Below, one piece after another: positions 1 to 7,080 of a stretch of DNA of 8,369 nt (position 1 is the first letter of the stretch; the number at the start of each line of letters is the position of its first letter). The notes beneath the pieces are model-generated. The model ran no database searches. It saw only the letters and a program-made list of their open reading frames with translations, and was not told the DNA's origin. This stretch comes from an uncultured Eggerthellaceae bacterium (lineage in GTDB: Bacteria > Actinomycetota > Coriobacteriia > Coriobacteriales > Eggerthellaceae). Made by a program: the position numbers and the translations under genes. The stretch spans positions 1 to 8,369 of the forward strand of contig CAMOUE010000096.1 in the NCBI GenBank assembly GCA_946626265.1. Direction: 5' to 3'.

Positions 1-13
1 TTCTCCCGACTCA

Positions 14-15
<2 letters not shown>
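1..15 (-). terminator. Partial terminator-like palindrome after the metal ATPase, cut by window edge
   Basis: The minus strand at the end of the ATPase gene reads AATGAGTCGGGAGAA, beginning inside the TAA stop. These 15 bases equal plus-strand 2293-2307, the left arm and loop start of the hairpin at 2292-2326. By analogy this is the first half of an intrinsic terminator whose second arm lies outside the window. The match is seen directly; the terminator role is inferred. Confidence 0.4.
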
Positions 16-1909
<1,894 letters not shown>

Positions 1910-1926
1910 GGCGGAAAACGTCAAAC

Positions 1927-1989
1927 CAACCAAACGGGGACAACCCCCGTTTGGTTGCAACCATTTGGGGACTGTCCCCAAATGGTTGC
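1927..1989. repeat. Double palindrome of REP/BIME type between HMA and ATPase genes
   Basis: Two perfect inverted repeats sit back to back. The first has 13-bp arms at 1927-1939 and 1945-1957 with a 5-nt loop. The second has 15-bp arms at 1957-1971 and 1975-1989 with a 3-nt loop. Both contain a GGGGAC/GTCCCC-like core flanked by an AACCA/TGGTT end (AACCAAAC in one, AACCATTT in the other), so they are related but distinct units. The second begins at the base next to the HMA stop codon. Such paired GC-rich hairpins resemble REP elements mobilised by REP-associated tyrosine transposases; membership in a dispersed family is inferred. In the transcript they could stabilise the HMA part or reduce read-through into the ATPase. 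Confidence 0.75.
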
Positions 1990-2208
1990 TTACACGAGGA
2001 CCTCGCAGTCGGGTTCGATGTCGCTGAAGATCTTGAGCGACTTCGACAGGGCGTCGTCGAAAACGCCGTCGTCGGCGTCGAGCGTGAACTTGAGCGTCAT
2101 CGCGTTGACTGAGACCTTGTTGACGCCGGGCAGCTTCTCGATTGCTGCCTGGATCTTGCCGGCGCAGTTCGCGCAAATCTCGCCGTCGAGCTTGATAACT
2201 TTACGCAT
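1990..2208 (-). CDS. Stand-alone HMA-domain metal-binding protein
   Basis: A 72-residue cytoplasmic protein made of a single heavy-metal-associated fold. The metal-binding loop is GEICANCAGKIQ with Cys12 and Cys15; CANC is the form typical of the N-terminal domain of CadA-type pumps. The rest (about 25-72) fits the beta-alpha-beta-beta-alpha-beta pattern, including KLPGVNKVSVN. It probably binds the metal and passes it to, or regulates, the ATPase encoded next. The start at 2208 is well supported: GAGGAG lies 5 nt upstream. It is the first gene after the ArsR-type operator/promoter. The 80-nt gap to the ATPase is filled largely by the double palindrome. A CopZ-like copper chaperone is the alternative, but the CANC motif and the pump next door favour Zn/Cd. 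Confidence 0.88.
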   Translation of the reverse strand: MRKVIKLDGEICANCAGKIQAAIEKLPGVNKVSVNAMTLKFTLDADDGVFDDALSKSLKIFSDIEPDCEVLV

Positions 2209-2213
2209 GATAA

Positions 2214-2219
2214 CTCCTC
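2214..2219 (-). promoter_or_regulatory. Ribosome binding site of HMA gene
   Basis: The minus strand reads GAGGAG, then TTATC, then ATG. This strong Shine-Dalgarno at 5-nt spacing fixes the HMA start at 2208 and contrasts with its absence before the ATPase. Confidence 0.85.
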
Positions 2220-2224
2220 ACGTG

Positions 2225-2253
2225 CTTATATGAGCACTTGTTCATATGTTCAA
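2225..2253 (-). promoter_or_regulatory. Promoter of the metal-efflux operon
   Basis: On the minus strand a -35 box TTGAAC (2253-2248) is followed by exactly 17 nt and a -10 box TATAAG (2230-2225), about 17 nt before the HMA start codon. The spacer is almost entirely the ArsR-type palindrome. A second candidate lies upstream: a perfect TTGACA at 2286-2281 with 17-nt spacing to a poor -10, TACGCT (2263-2258). The first is preferred because the operator overlaps it. Confidence 0.65.
2228..2247. promoter_or_regulatory. ArsR/SmtB-family operator (metal-responsive)
   Basis: Plus-strand half-sites ATATGAGCA and TGTTCATAT are separated by CT. The second half is the reverse complement of ATATGAACA, so the palindrome has one mismatch in nine. 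This matches the known SmtB/CzrA/CadC-type operator pattern ATATGAACA-NN-TGTTCATAT. It overlaps the spacer and the start of the -10 box, so a bound repressor would block transcription and metal would release it. No ArsR-family gene is present in the window. Confidence 0.75.
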
Positions 2254-2289
2254 CGTAAGCGTACGCCACTCCTCTGCCGCTGTCAATAC

Positions 2290-2326
2290 AAAAATGAGTC
2301 GGGAGAACTGTCCTTCCGACTCATTT
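2290..2326 (-). terminator. Intrinsic terminator of URO-D gene A (possibly bidirectional)
   Basis: Perfect 11-bp arms AAATGAGTCGG (2292-2302) and CCGACTCATTT (2316-2326) with a 13-nt loop lie 21 nt after the stop of the gene ending at 2348. Read on the minus strand the stem runs into TTTTT. On the plus strand CCTTTTT follows, so it could also act in the other direction. The left arm and part of the loop recur inverted at 1-15. Confidence 0.85.
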
Positions 2327-2347
2327 CCTTTTTCGCGCGACGGTCGC

Positions 2348-3352
2348 TTACAGGTTGTGCTCGGCCCAGTAGACCTTCGAATAAGCGTCGATCGACTCCT
2401 GCACGGCATCGTAGACGCCCGGGAACGTCGACACGCCCAGGCCCTGCGAGAGGCCGGGGATGAAGTACAGCGGGCCGTAATCGCCGCAGGCGCGCTTCAC
2501 CTCGGCGTCGATGACGTCGCGCGACCAGCCCTCGTAATCGACGGACGCGGAGTTGATGCCGCCCATGAACGTGATGTCCTTGCCGTACTTCTCGATCATG
2601 CCCGGGATGTCGTTCGTCGTCATGACGCCCTGCCAGATGTCGATGCCCATCTCGATCATGTAGGGCACGAGCGTCTCGGCGTACGAGTCGGAATGATGCA
2701 CGATCAGCTCGGCGCCACGGCTCCTCCAGTGCGAATACACTTCCTTGTACGGCTCGAGGAAGAACTCCGCGAACATGTCGGGAGACACGAACGTCGAAAT
2801 CTGCGTGCCCCAGTCGTCGTGGTGGAACACCCCGTCGGGATGCAGGTGGTCGCACACCACGTCGGCAAGCTCGAGCTCCCATTCCGTGATGTACTTGATG
2901 AGCTCCTTCAGCTCGTCGGGGCTCTCGTAGAACGCCATGAGCACGTTCGTTATCTCGCACAGGTAATGGCACTGCTCGAAGATGCCCGGAGCGATGAACG
3001 CCATCGCGAACTGCTCTTTTCGGTCGATCTTCTCGAAAACCTCCTGATCCTTCTCCCACTCGGCTTCGGGAATCGCCTTGAGCGAGGGAGCGTGCACGTA
3101 GTCCTGCCAGTTCTCGATGTCCTTGCACACGATGAGCTCGGGCGTGTGCACGGGGAAAGCTCCGGGCTGGTCCGCCGCCCACGAGACGGTCGGCCCCCAG
3201 GCGGTCACCTTGTTCACTTCGCCCTTCTTGGGGAAGTTGCGCGCCCGGTACGCCGCATGGAACGGAGTGGCGAAGGCCTCGAACTGCTTGACGAAACGTT
3301 CGGGCTTGCCGCCCTTCATGACTTCGATGAGATTCTCGCGTGGTGTGAGCAT
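2348..3352 (-). CDS. URO-D family protein A (methyltransferase-like, function unknown)
   Basis: A 334-residue soluble protein of the uroporphyrinogen-decarboxylase fold (PF01208-type TIM barrel), the superfamily that holds HemE and the corrinoid methyltransferases MtaA/MtbA/CmuA. Seen: N-terminal MLTPRENLIEVMKGGKPERF, HLHPD (169-173), HHDDWGTQ (177-184), HHSDSYAE (219-226), FMGGI (262-266). HemE's RQAGR active-site motif is missing, so it is not HemE. Where MtaA-type enzymes have a His-X-Cys zinc site this has HHS, and the C-terminal ligand Cys is also not evident near 296-313, so a thiolate-zinc methyl transfer is doubtful. It is roughly three-quarters identical to the protein at 6026-7036. 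The start at 3352 has AGAAAGG seven nt upstream. It lies 97 nt after the PucR-type regulator on the same strand, which suggests control by it. Substrate unknown. Confidence 0.85.
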   Translation of the reverse strand: MLTPRENLIEVMKGGKPERFVKQFEAFATPFHAAYRARNFPKKGEVNKVTAWGPTVSWAADQPGAFPVHTPELIVCKDIENWQDYVHAPSLKAIPEAEWEKDQEVFEKIDRKEQFAMAFIAPGIFEQCHYLCEITNVLMAFYESPDELKELIKYITEWELELADVVCDHLHPDGVFHHDDWGTQISTFVSPDMFAEFFLEPYKEVYSHWRSRGAELIVHHSDSYAETLVPYMIEMGIDIWQGVMTTNDIPGMIEKYGKDITFMGGINSASVDYEGWSRDVIDAEVKRACGDYGPLYFIPGLSQGLGVSTFPGVYDAVQESIDAYSKVYWAEHNL

Positions 3353-3413
3353 TGCGGCGCCTTTCTATTCGGGCTTACTAACGAGCAAGGATTCCAATCA
3401 TCCCGACAAGACA

Positions 3414-3443
3414 ATGATAGCCCGTTTCGCCCATGCTGACCAA
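3414..3443 (-). promoter_or_regulatory. Weak candidate promoter of URO-D gene A
   Basis: The minus strand shows TTGGTC (3443-3438), 18 nt, then TATCAT (3419-3414) in the 97-nt gap between the regulator and URO-D A. The -10 matches five of six consensus bases; the -35 is poor. No hairpin terminator was found in this gap, so read-through from the regulator is also possible. Confidence 0.3.
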
Positions 3444-3449
3444 CAAGAG

Positions 3450-4769
3450 TCACATTTTCAAGGAGAAGCCGAGGTACAGGAGCTCCTCGGAATCTTCCAG
3501 GTCGATTCCGGTCAGCTCCTTGATTCGCTCGAGCCGGTTGAGGAGCGTCGAACGGGCCACGAAGAGCACCGACGACGCTGCCGTCGCATTGCACCGGCAG
3601 CCGAGAAAGCAGGACAGCGTCCTCAGAAGGTCGGTCCCATGTCCCTTGTCGTAGTCCTGCAGAACGCCGATGCCCGGATGGCGGAAAGTCCTTGCGGGCT
3701 CGTCCCCCCTTGCGCGCATGACAAGCCATGAGAGGGCGTATTCGTCGAAGCGGTAGCACCATCTCGTAGGGTCGAACGCGCTTCCGCACGACAACGCCGC
3801 CTCGGCTTGCCGGCAAGAAGCGACAAGGTCGTCCGGGGAGCAGAACACGCGGCTCATGCCAACCTTCGCGAGGTTGTCGCGCGCAAATGCGGGCATATCG
3901 GCCATGAACGGGCCCGATTTGTCGGAATCGGACGCTCCGACATCGACGAGCATGTACAAGCTGTCGCGATACGAGAAGCAGTAGGCGTCCGGCCACTCGG
4001 ATTCGAAACGCCTCGCAACGTAATCCCGTTCCTCTGGGCCATCATGGGTGAAACTGCGCTCGATTCGCATGACCAGGAAGCGGGCGTCGGCACCATGGCC
4101 GTTCTCGCCCAGGGCGGCTGCAAGCTCGGCCGCTCCGGAACCATCCCCGGCAAGCGTCTTGTTGATTGCGATGCGAACGCGCTCGGCACCCAATGCAGAC
4201 TCCTCGAACGACCCGAGGCGGGCGAACATCTCCTCGACGAAGGGGCTGAGGTACCTGAGGACGAAACGGACGTAGCGCGCGCTCAGCACGTCGCCGCCGT
4301 GACGCGCCACGAGCATTCCGACCAGCTTCTTGTCGGCGAAGACGTTCTTCATGAGGAGGTCGTCCGAACCGGGGACGGTGAACACGTTTCGGCTGCTGCG
4401 CATATGCCGGTACCTGTTCGACGCCATGAACAGGTCGACGGCGTCCGATTCGAGCATGCTGGGCAGATTGTCCGCGCAACGTCCGTCTTCCCAGATTAGC
4501 TGGTAGATGCTGCGGTACTGCCTATCGACGAGCGCGCACGAGCACTTGGTGGCTCGAACGCAGGCATCGAGCAGCGGGCGAAAGCCCGCAAAGGTGTCGA
4601 TGTACGCACGCAGCTGGGCATCGAGTCGCTCGAAATCGACGAACGTCTCCTGCATGTAGTTGTACAGGTGGGGAAACGTCACGTCACCGCGAATCTCGAT
4701 GGTGGCGAACCCGGCATCGCGGGCCGACCGCGCCGAAGCCTCCCCCATGCATACGCACACGACGAACAT
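3450..4769 (-). CDS. PucR-type transcriptional regulator, apparently truncated at the N-terminus
   Basis: About 439 residues from the ATG at 4769. The last ~60 residues are a PucR/CdaR-type helix-turn-helix (HTH_30): a Leu-rich segment LLRTLSCFLGCRCNATAASS, then VARSTLLNRLERIKELTGID. The segment around FERLDAQLRAYIDTFAGFRP looks like the linker helix of the Eggerthellaceae regulators of this group, followed by a GAF-like central region. Family members normally have some 50-60 more residues in front. Here the frame upstream of about 4785 is antisense to a plus-strand transporter fragment, and none of the possible starts (ATG 4769, ATG 4817, GTG 4880) has a convincing Shine-Dalgarno. It may therefore be a pseudogene or a still-stable truncated protein, because the DNA-binding end is intact. 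It probably controlled URO-D A just downstream. The truncation is inferred by comparison from memory. Confidence 0.6.
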   Translation of the reverse strand: MFVVCVCMGEASARSARDAGFATIEIRGDVTFPHLYNYMQETFVDFERLDAQLRAYIDTFAGFRPLLDACVRATKCSCALVDRQYRSIYQLIWEDGRCADNLPSMLESDAVDLFMASNRYRHMRSSRNVFTVPGSDDLLMKNVFADKKLVGMLVARHGGDVLSARYVRFVLRYLSPFVEEMFARLGSFEESALGAERVRIAINKTLAGDGSGAAELAAALGENGHGADARFLVMRIERSFTHDGPEERDYVARRFESEWPDAYCFSYRDSLYMLVDVGASDSDKSGPFMADMPAFARDNLAKVGMSRVFCSPDDLVASCRQAEAALSCGSAFDPTRWCYRFDEYALSWLVMRARGDEPARTFRHPGIGVLQDYDKGHGTDLLRTLSCFLGCRCNATAASSVLFVARSTLLNRLERIKELTGIDLEDSEELLYLGFSLKM

Positions 4770-4782
4770 CCTGCTCTCACGG

Positions 4783-4992
4783 CAACAGGGCGATACGGGA
4801 GCAGCCTCATCGCTCATCGGGTTCACGATTGGCGTGTTCGGCGTCATAGGCATGAACGTCATCATGCTGCCGTGGCCCACCTACATATACGGCATAGGCG
4901 CCATCATGCTCGTATGCGCCGCGCTCTCGGCGACGTTCTGGGCGCACTTGCTGCACTCGCCGAAAACGCGCATACCCGAGCTGGAGAAGTAA
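4783..4992 (+). pseudogene. C-terminal remnant of an MFS drug-transporter-like protein
   Basis: The plus-strand frame ending at the TAA at 4990-4992 encodes about 69 residues that read as the end of a 12-helix MFS exporter (Bcr/CflA-like). GDTGAASSLIGFTIGVFGVI resembles the helix following the loop in these proteins, then LPWPTYIYGIGAIMLVCAAL forms a last helix, then a short charged tail ending ELEK. Upstream of about 4783 the frame loses transporter character and is antisense to the PucR-type regulator. No start codon with a ribosome site fits, so it is a relic missing its first ~330 codons. The subfamily is tentative; the transmembrane character and the stop are clear. Confidence 0.6.
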
Positions 4993-4994
4993 AG

Positions 4995-5014
4995 GGCGCC
5001 TGACGGCAGCCGCC
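4995..5014. terminator. Imperfect GC-rich hairpin between convergent genes
   Basis: GGCGCCTG pairs with CGGCAGCCGCC over seven of eight positions with a short loop. It lies between the transporter remnant (plus) and the N-acetyltransferase (minus). There is no T-run on either side, so a terminator role is only possible. Confidence 0.25.
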
Positions 5015-5025
5015 GGGAGCGGAAG

Positions 5026-5817
5026 CTAGCGCCAGTCGACGATGCCGAACTTGTCGGCGAGAACGCGATCGAGCTCCTCGGCGCTCGTCAGCTCAACGGA
5101 CTCCTTCGCGCCGTTCGCGAACACGGTGAACGTCATGTCACGCAAATCGTAGGCGCCGTCGGCCGTCTTGATGTTGACCATGCGGTGCAACCGAAACGCC
5201 GATTCGGGGTTGCTCGCCTGGTAGTACGACAGCGGAACGAAATCATGTTCCTCGACGGGCATCGTGCAGAACCGCAGAACGCGCTGCTCTTCCGATTTGC
5301 TGCCCGTGTAACCGACCTCCCACCAGTAGTCGTCGCATCGGTAGAGCGCAAACGCATGCCCGAGCTCGGCACGCGTCGCACCTTCCTCGATAAGCGGCGC
5401 GAACGTGGGCATCGGTCCCCCGAACCCGACGTCCGCCAAATAGCGTGCCCCGTCGATCGTCACGATGTTCGCCCGGTGCGTGATGAGCGGATAGGGGTTC
5501 GGACGGAAGATCACACGCGCCATGCACGGCTGCACCTCGTAGCCGAGCGCCCGCAACAGAGCCCCGAACAGCCCGTTGAGCTCGAAGCAGTATCCGCCGC
5601 GTTTACGCACCACGACCTTGTCGAACAAGTCAGCCACGCCGAGCGAAGGCACCTGGTGCTTGTCGTGCACGTCGAGGTCGTCGAACGGCACCGAACGTTG
5701 ATGAGCGTAGATCAGCTCATCGAGAAACGCGCGCGTCGGCCGTTGCGGTTCGCTTATGCCGATTCGGTCCAGATAGGCCCTCACGCTCGGCACCTGACGA
5801 TATAACGCTTCACTCAT
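5026..5817 (-). CDS. Arylamine N-acetyltransferase
   Basis: A 263-residue cytosolic enzyme of the NAT family (usual length about 255-290), which moves the acetyl group of acetyl-CoA onto arylamines, hydrazines or arylhydroxylamines. The cysteine-protease-like triad is complete: Cys77 in RGGYCFELNG, His114 in THRANIV and Asp129 in YLADVGFGG. The Cys-His and His-Asp spacings (37 and 15) match the Salmonella enzyme closely. The N-terminal YLDRIGI and VPFDDLDV segments also fit. The ATG at 5817 is preceded by GGGGAAGG one base away, closer than usual; the preceding small frame overlaps this start (ATGAGTGA), so translational coupling is possible. It converges on the transporter remnant. In gut bacteria such enzymes act on drug and dietary aromatic amines; the native substrate cannot be read from sequence. 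Confidence 0.95.
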   Translation of the reverse strand: MSEALYRQVPSVRAYLDRIGISEPQRPTRAFLDELIYAHQRSVPFDDLDVHDKHQVPSLGVADLFDKVVVRKRGGYCFELNGLFGALLRALGYEVQPCMARVIFRPNPYPLITHRANIVTIDGARYLADVGFGGPMPTFAPLIEEGATRAELGHAFALYRCDDYWWEVGYTGSKSEEQRVLRFCTMPVEEHDFVPLSYYQASNPESAFRLHRMVNIKTADGAYDLRDMTFTVFANGAKESVELTSAEELDRVLADKFGIVDWR

Positions 5818-5899
5818 ACCTTCCCCATTTCGTCATCGATTGCTGCAGCACATGTTGCAGCAGGATCGCGCCCGCTTCCAACCGCAAGGCGTTTTTCAT
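5810..5899 (-). CDS. Possible small ORF overlapping the N-acetyltransferase start
   Basis: An ATG at 5899 opens a 29-residue frame beginning MKNALRLEAGAILLQHVLQQ and ending in GRYE. Its TGA (5812-5810) overlaps the NAT start in the arrangement ATGAGTGA. Codons favour G/C in third positions, and the frame stays open upstream of the ATG, so it could be a relic of a longer gene or a coupling leader. No good Shine-Dalgarno is seen before the ATG. I do not recognise it, and chance is a real possibility. Confidence 0.25.
   Translation of the reverse strand: MKNALRLEAGAILLQHVLQQSMTKWGRYE
5841..5862. repeat. Small inverted repeat upstream of the N-acetyltransferase
   Basis: TGCTGCA (5841-5847) and TGCAGCA (5856-5862) form 7-bp arms around an 8-nt spacer, 24 nt before the NAT start. 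It could be an operator, but it also lies inside the possible small ORF where repeated CTG/CAG codons would produce it. Confidence 0.3.
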
Positions 5900-5952
5900 A
5901 ACCAAAACATCATCTTCTAGCGACGCCCAGCCTTCGCTTGCGCTGCGCCCAC

Positions 5953-5987
5953 AAAAAAGAGCTGCCCGACTTCATGCGGGCAGCTCT
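5953..5987 (-). terminator. Intrinsic terminator of URO-D gene B
   Basis: Perfect 11-bp arms AGAGCTGCCCG (5958-5968) and CGGGCAGCTCT (5977-5987) enclose an 8-nt loop 38 nt after the stop at 6026. On the minus strand the stem is followed at once by six T residues, a textbook Rho-independent terminator. It separates URO-D B from the N-acetyltransferase. Confidence 0.93.
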
Positions 5988-6025
5988 CCGTTTTCGGAAT
6001 AATCGGGGGCGCAGCTCCCGGTCTC

Positions 6026-7036
6026 TTACAGGCCGTGCTCTTCCCAGTAGATCTTCGAGTACTTCTCGATCTCTTCCTGTGTGGTGTCGTACACGCCGGG
6101 GAACGTGGAAATGGGAAGACCCTGCGACAGGCTGGGGATGAAGTACAGCGGACCGTTCTCGTCACACGTACGCTTGACCTGCTTGGCGATCTCCTCGCGG
6201 GTCCAACCCTCGTAGTCGACGGAAGCGGAGTCGATACCACCCATGAACGTGATGTCCTTGCCGTACTTCTCGATCATGCCCGGAATATCGTTGGTGTTCA
6301 TGACGCCCTGCCAAACGTCGATGCCCATCTCGATCATGTAGGGCACGAGCGTCTCGGCGTACGAGTCGGAGTGATGCGCGATGAGCTCGACGCCGCGGCT
6401 CTTCCAGTACCCGTAGATCTCCTTGTAGGGGTCCAAGAAGAACTCTGCGAACATGTCGGGATCGGTGAACGTGTTGATCTGCGTGCCCCAGTCGTCATGA
6501 TGGAACAGCGCGTCGGGATGCAGGTGGTCGCAGATGACCTCGGCGAGCTTGATCTCCCACTCGGTGATGTACTTGATCATCTCCTTGAGCTCGTCGGGGC
6601 ACTCGTAGAACGCGATGAGCACGTTCTGGATCTCGGCGAGGTAGTGGCACTGCTCGAAGACGCCCGGCGCCACGAAAGCCGTGGCGAACTGCTGCGTGCG
6701 GTCGATCTTCTCCCAAGTCTCGAGGTCCTTTTCCCACTCGGCCTCGGAGATCTCGAAGGGATCGGGCGCCTTCACGTAGTCCTTCCACTCCTCGATGTCC
6801 TTGCACACGATCTTATCGGGCGTATGCACCGGGAACGCGCCGGGCTGGCCATCGGCCCAAGACACCGTGACGCCCCAGTTGTTCACCTTGTTGATCTCGC
6901 CCGGACGCGGGTTGTTGCGCCAGCGGTAGGTGGCGGTTTGCGCGAACGGGATGTTGAAGGCCTCGTACTGCTTCACGAAACGCTCGGGCTTGCCGCCCTT
7001 CATGACTTCAATAAGGTTCTCGCGCGGTGTGAGCAT
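6026..7036 (-). CDS. URO-D family protein B (methyltransferase-like, function unknown)
   Basis: A 336-residue paralogue of the protein at 2348-3352, with the same layout: MLTPRENLIEVMKGGKPERF at the N-terminus, HLHPD (171-175), HHDDWGTQ (179-186), HHSDSYAE (221-228) and FMGGI (264-268). Differences concentrate in residues 28-50 and 90-112, so substrate-contacting loops may differ. As in A, the HemE RQAGR motif and the His-X-Cys zinc site of MtaA-type methyltransferases are absent, but the paired His and Asp residues are conserved. An ATG eight codons further up (7060) is in frame, but 7036 is chosen because AAAGGA lies 5 nt upstream and because the paralogue starts at the same MLTPREN. It follows the membrane-protein gene by 44 nt without a terminator, so the two are probably one transcript, ended at 5953-5987. 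Confidence 0.87.
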   Translation of the reverse strand: MLTPRENLIEVMKGGKPERFVKQYEAFNIPFAQTATYRWRNNPRPGEINKVNNWGVTVSWADGQPGAFPVHTPDKIVCKDIEEWKDYVKAPDPFEISEAEWEKDLETWEKIDRTQQFATAFVAPGVFEQCHYLAEIQNVLIAFYECPDELKEMIKYITEWEIKLAEVICDHLHPDALFHHDDWGTQINTFTDPDMFAEFFLDPYKEIYGYWKSRGVELIAHHSDSYAETLVPYMIEMGIDVWQGVMNTNDIPGMIEKYGKDITFMGGIDSASVDYEGWTREEIAKQVKRTCDENGPLYFIPSLSQGLPISTFPGVYDTTQEEIEKYSKIYWEEHGL

Positions 7037-7041
7037 ACCTT

Positions 7042-7047
7042 TCCTTT
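7042..7047 (-). promoter_or_regulatory. Ribosome binding site deciding the start of URO-D gene B
   Basis: The minus strand reads GAAAGAAAGGAAAGGT before ATG 7036, giving AAAGGA at 5-nt spacing. This purine-rich stretch lies inside the alternative, longer reading from 7060 and argues against that start. Confidence 0.75.
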
Positions 7048-7080
7048 CTTTCGAAGCCATCCTATCTAACTACGAGGCTA

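Noticed and set aside
1927..1989. CRISPR-like or riboswitch reading of the palindromes
   Set aside because: There are only two unequal units with no spacers and no conserved aptamer core; REP-type hairpins explain them better.
1910..2176. N-terminal extension of the ATPase through the palindromes and HMA gene
   Set aside because: It runs out of frame over the HMA gene, gives low-complexity Arg-rich sequence and has no metal-binding motif.
2246..3439. Plus-strand frame of nearly 400 codons opposite URO-D gene A
   Set aside because: It is an antisense shadow. A similar frame lies opposite URO-D B (6035-7069), which follows from the conserved codons of the real genes.
4770..4880. Longer starts of the PucR-type regulator (ATG 4817 or GTG 4880)
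   Set aside because: These residues are antisense to recognisable transporter sequence and neither start has a Shine-Dalgarno. They are kept only as alternatives.
7037..7060. Eight-codon extension of URO-D B from ATG 7060
   Set aside because: It would place the purine-rich ribosome site inside the coding region, and the paralogue begins at the later ATG.
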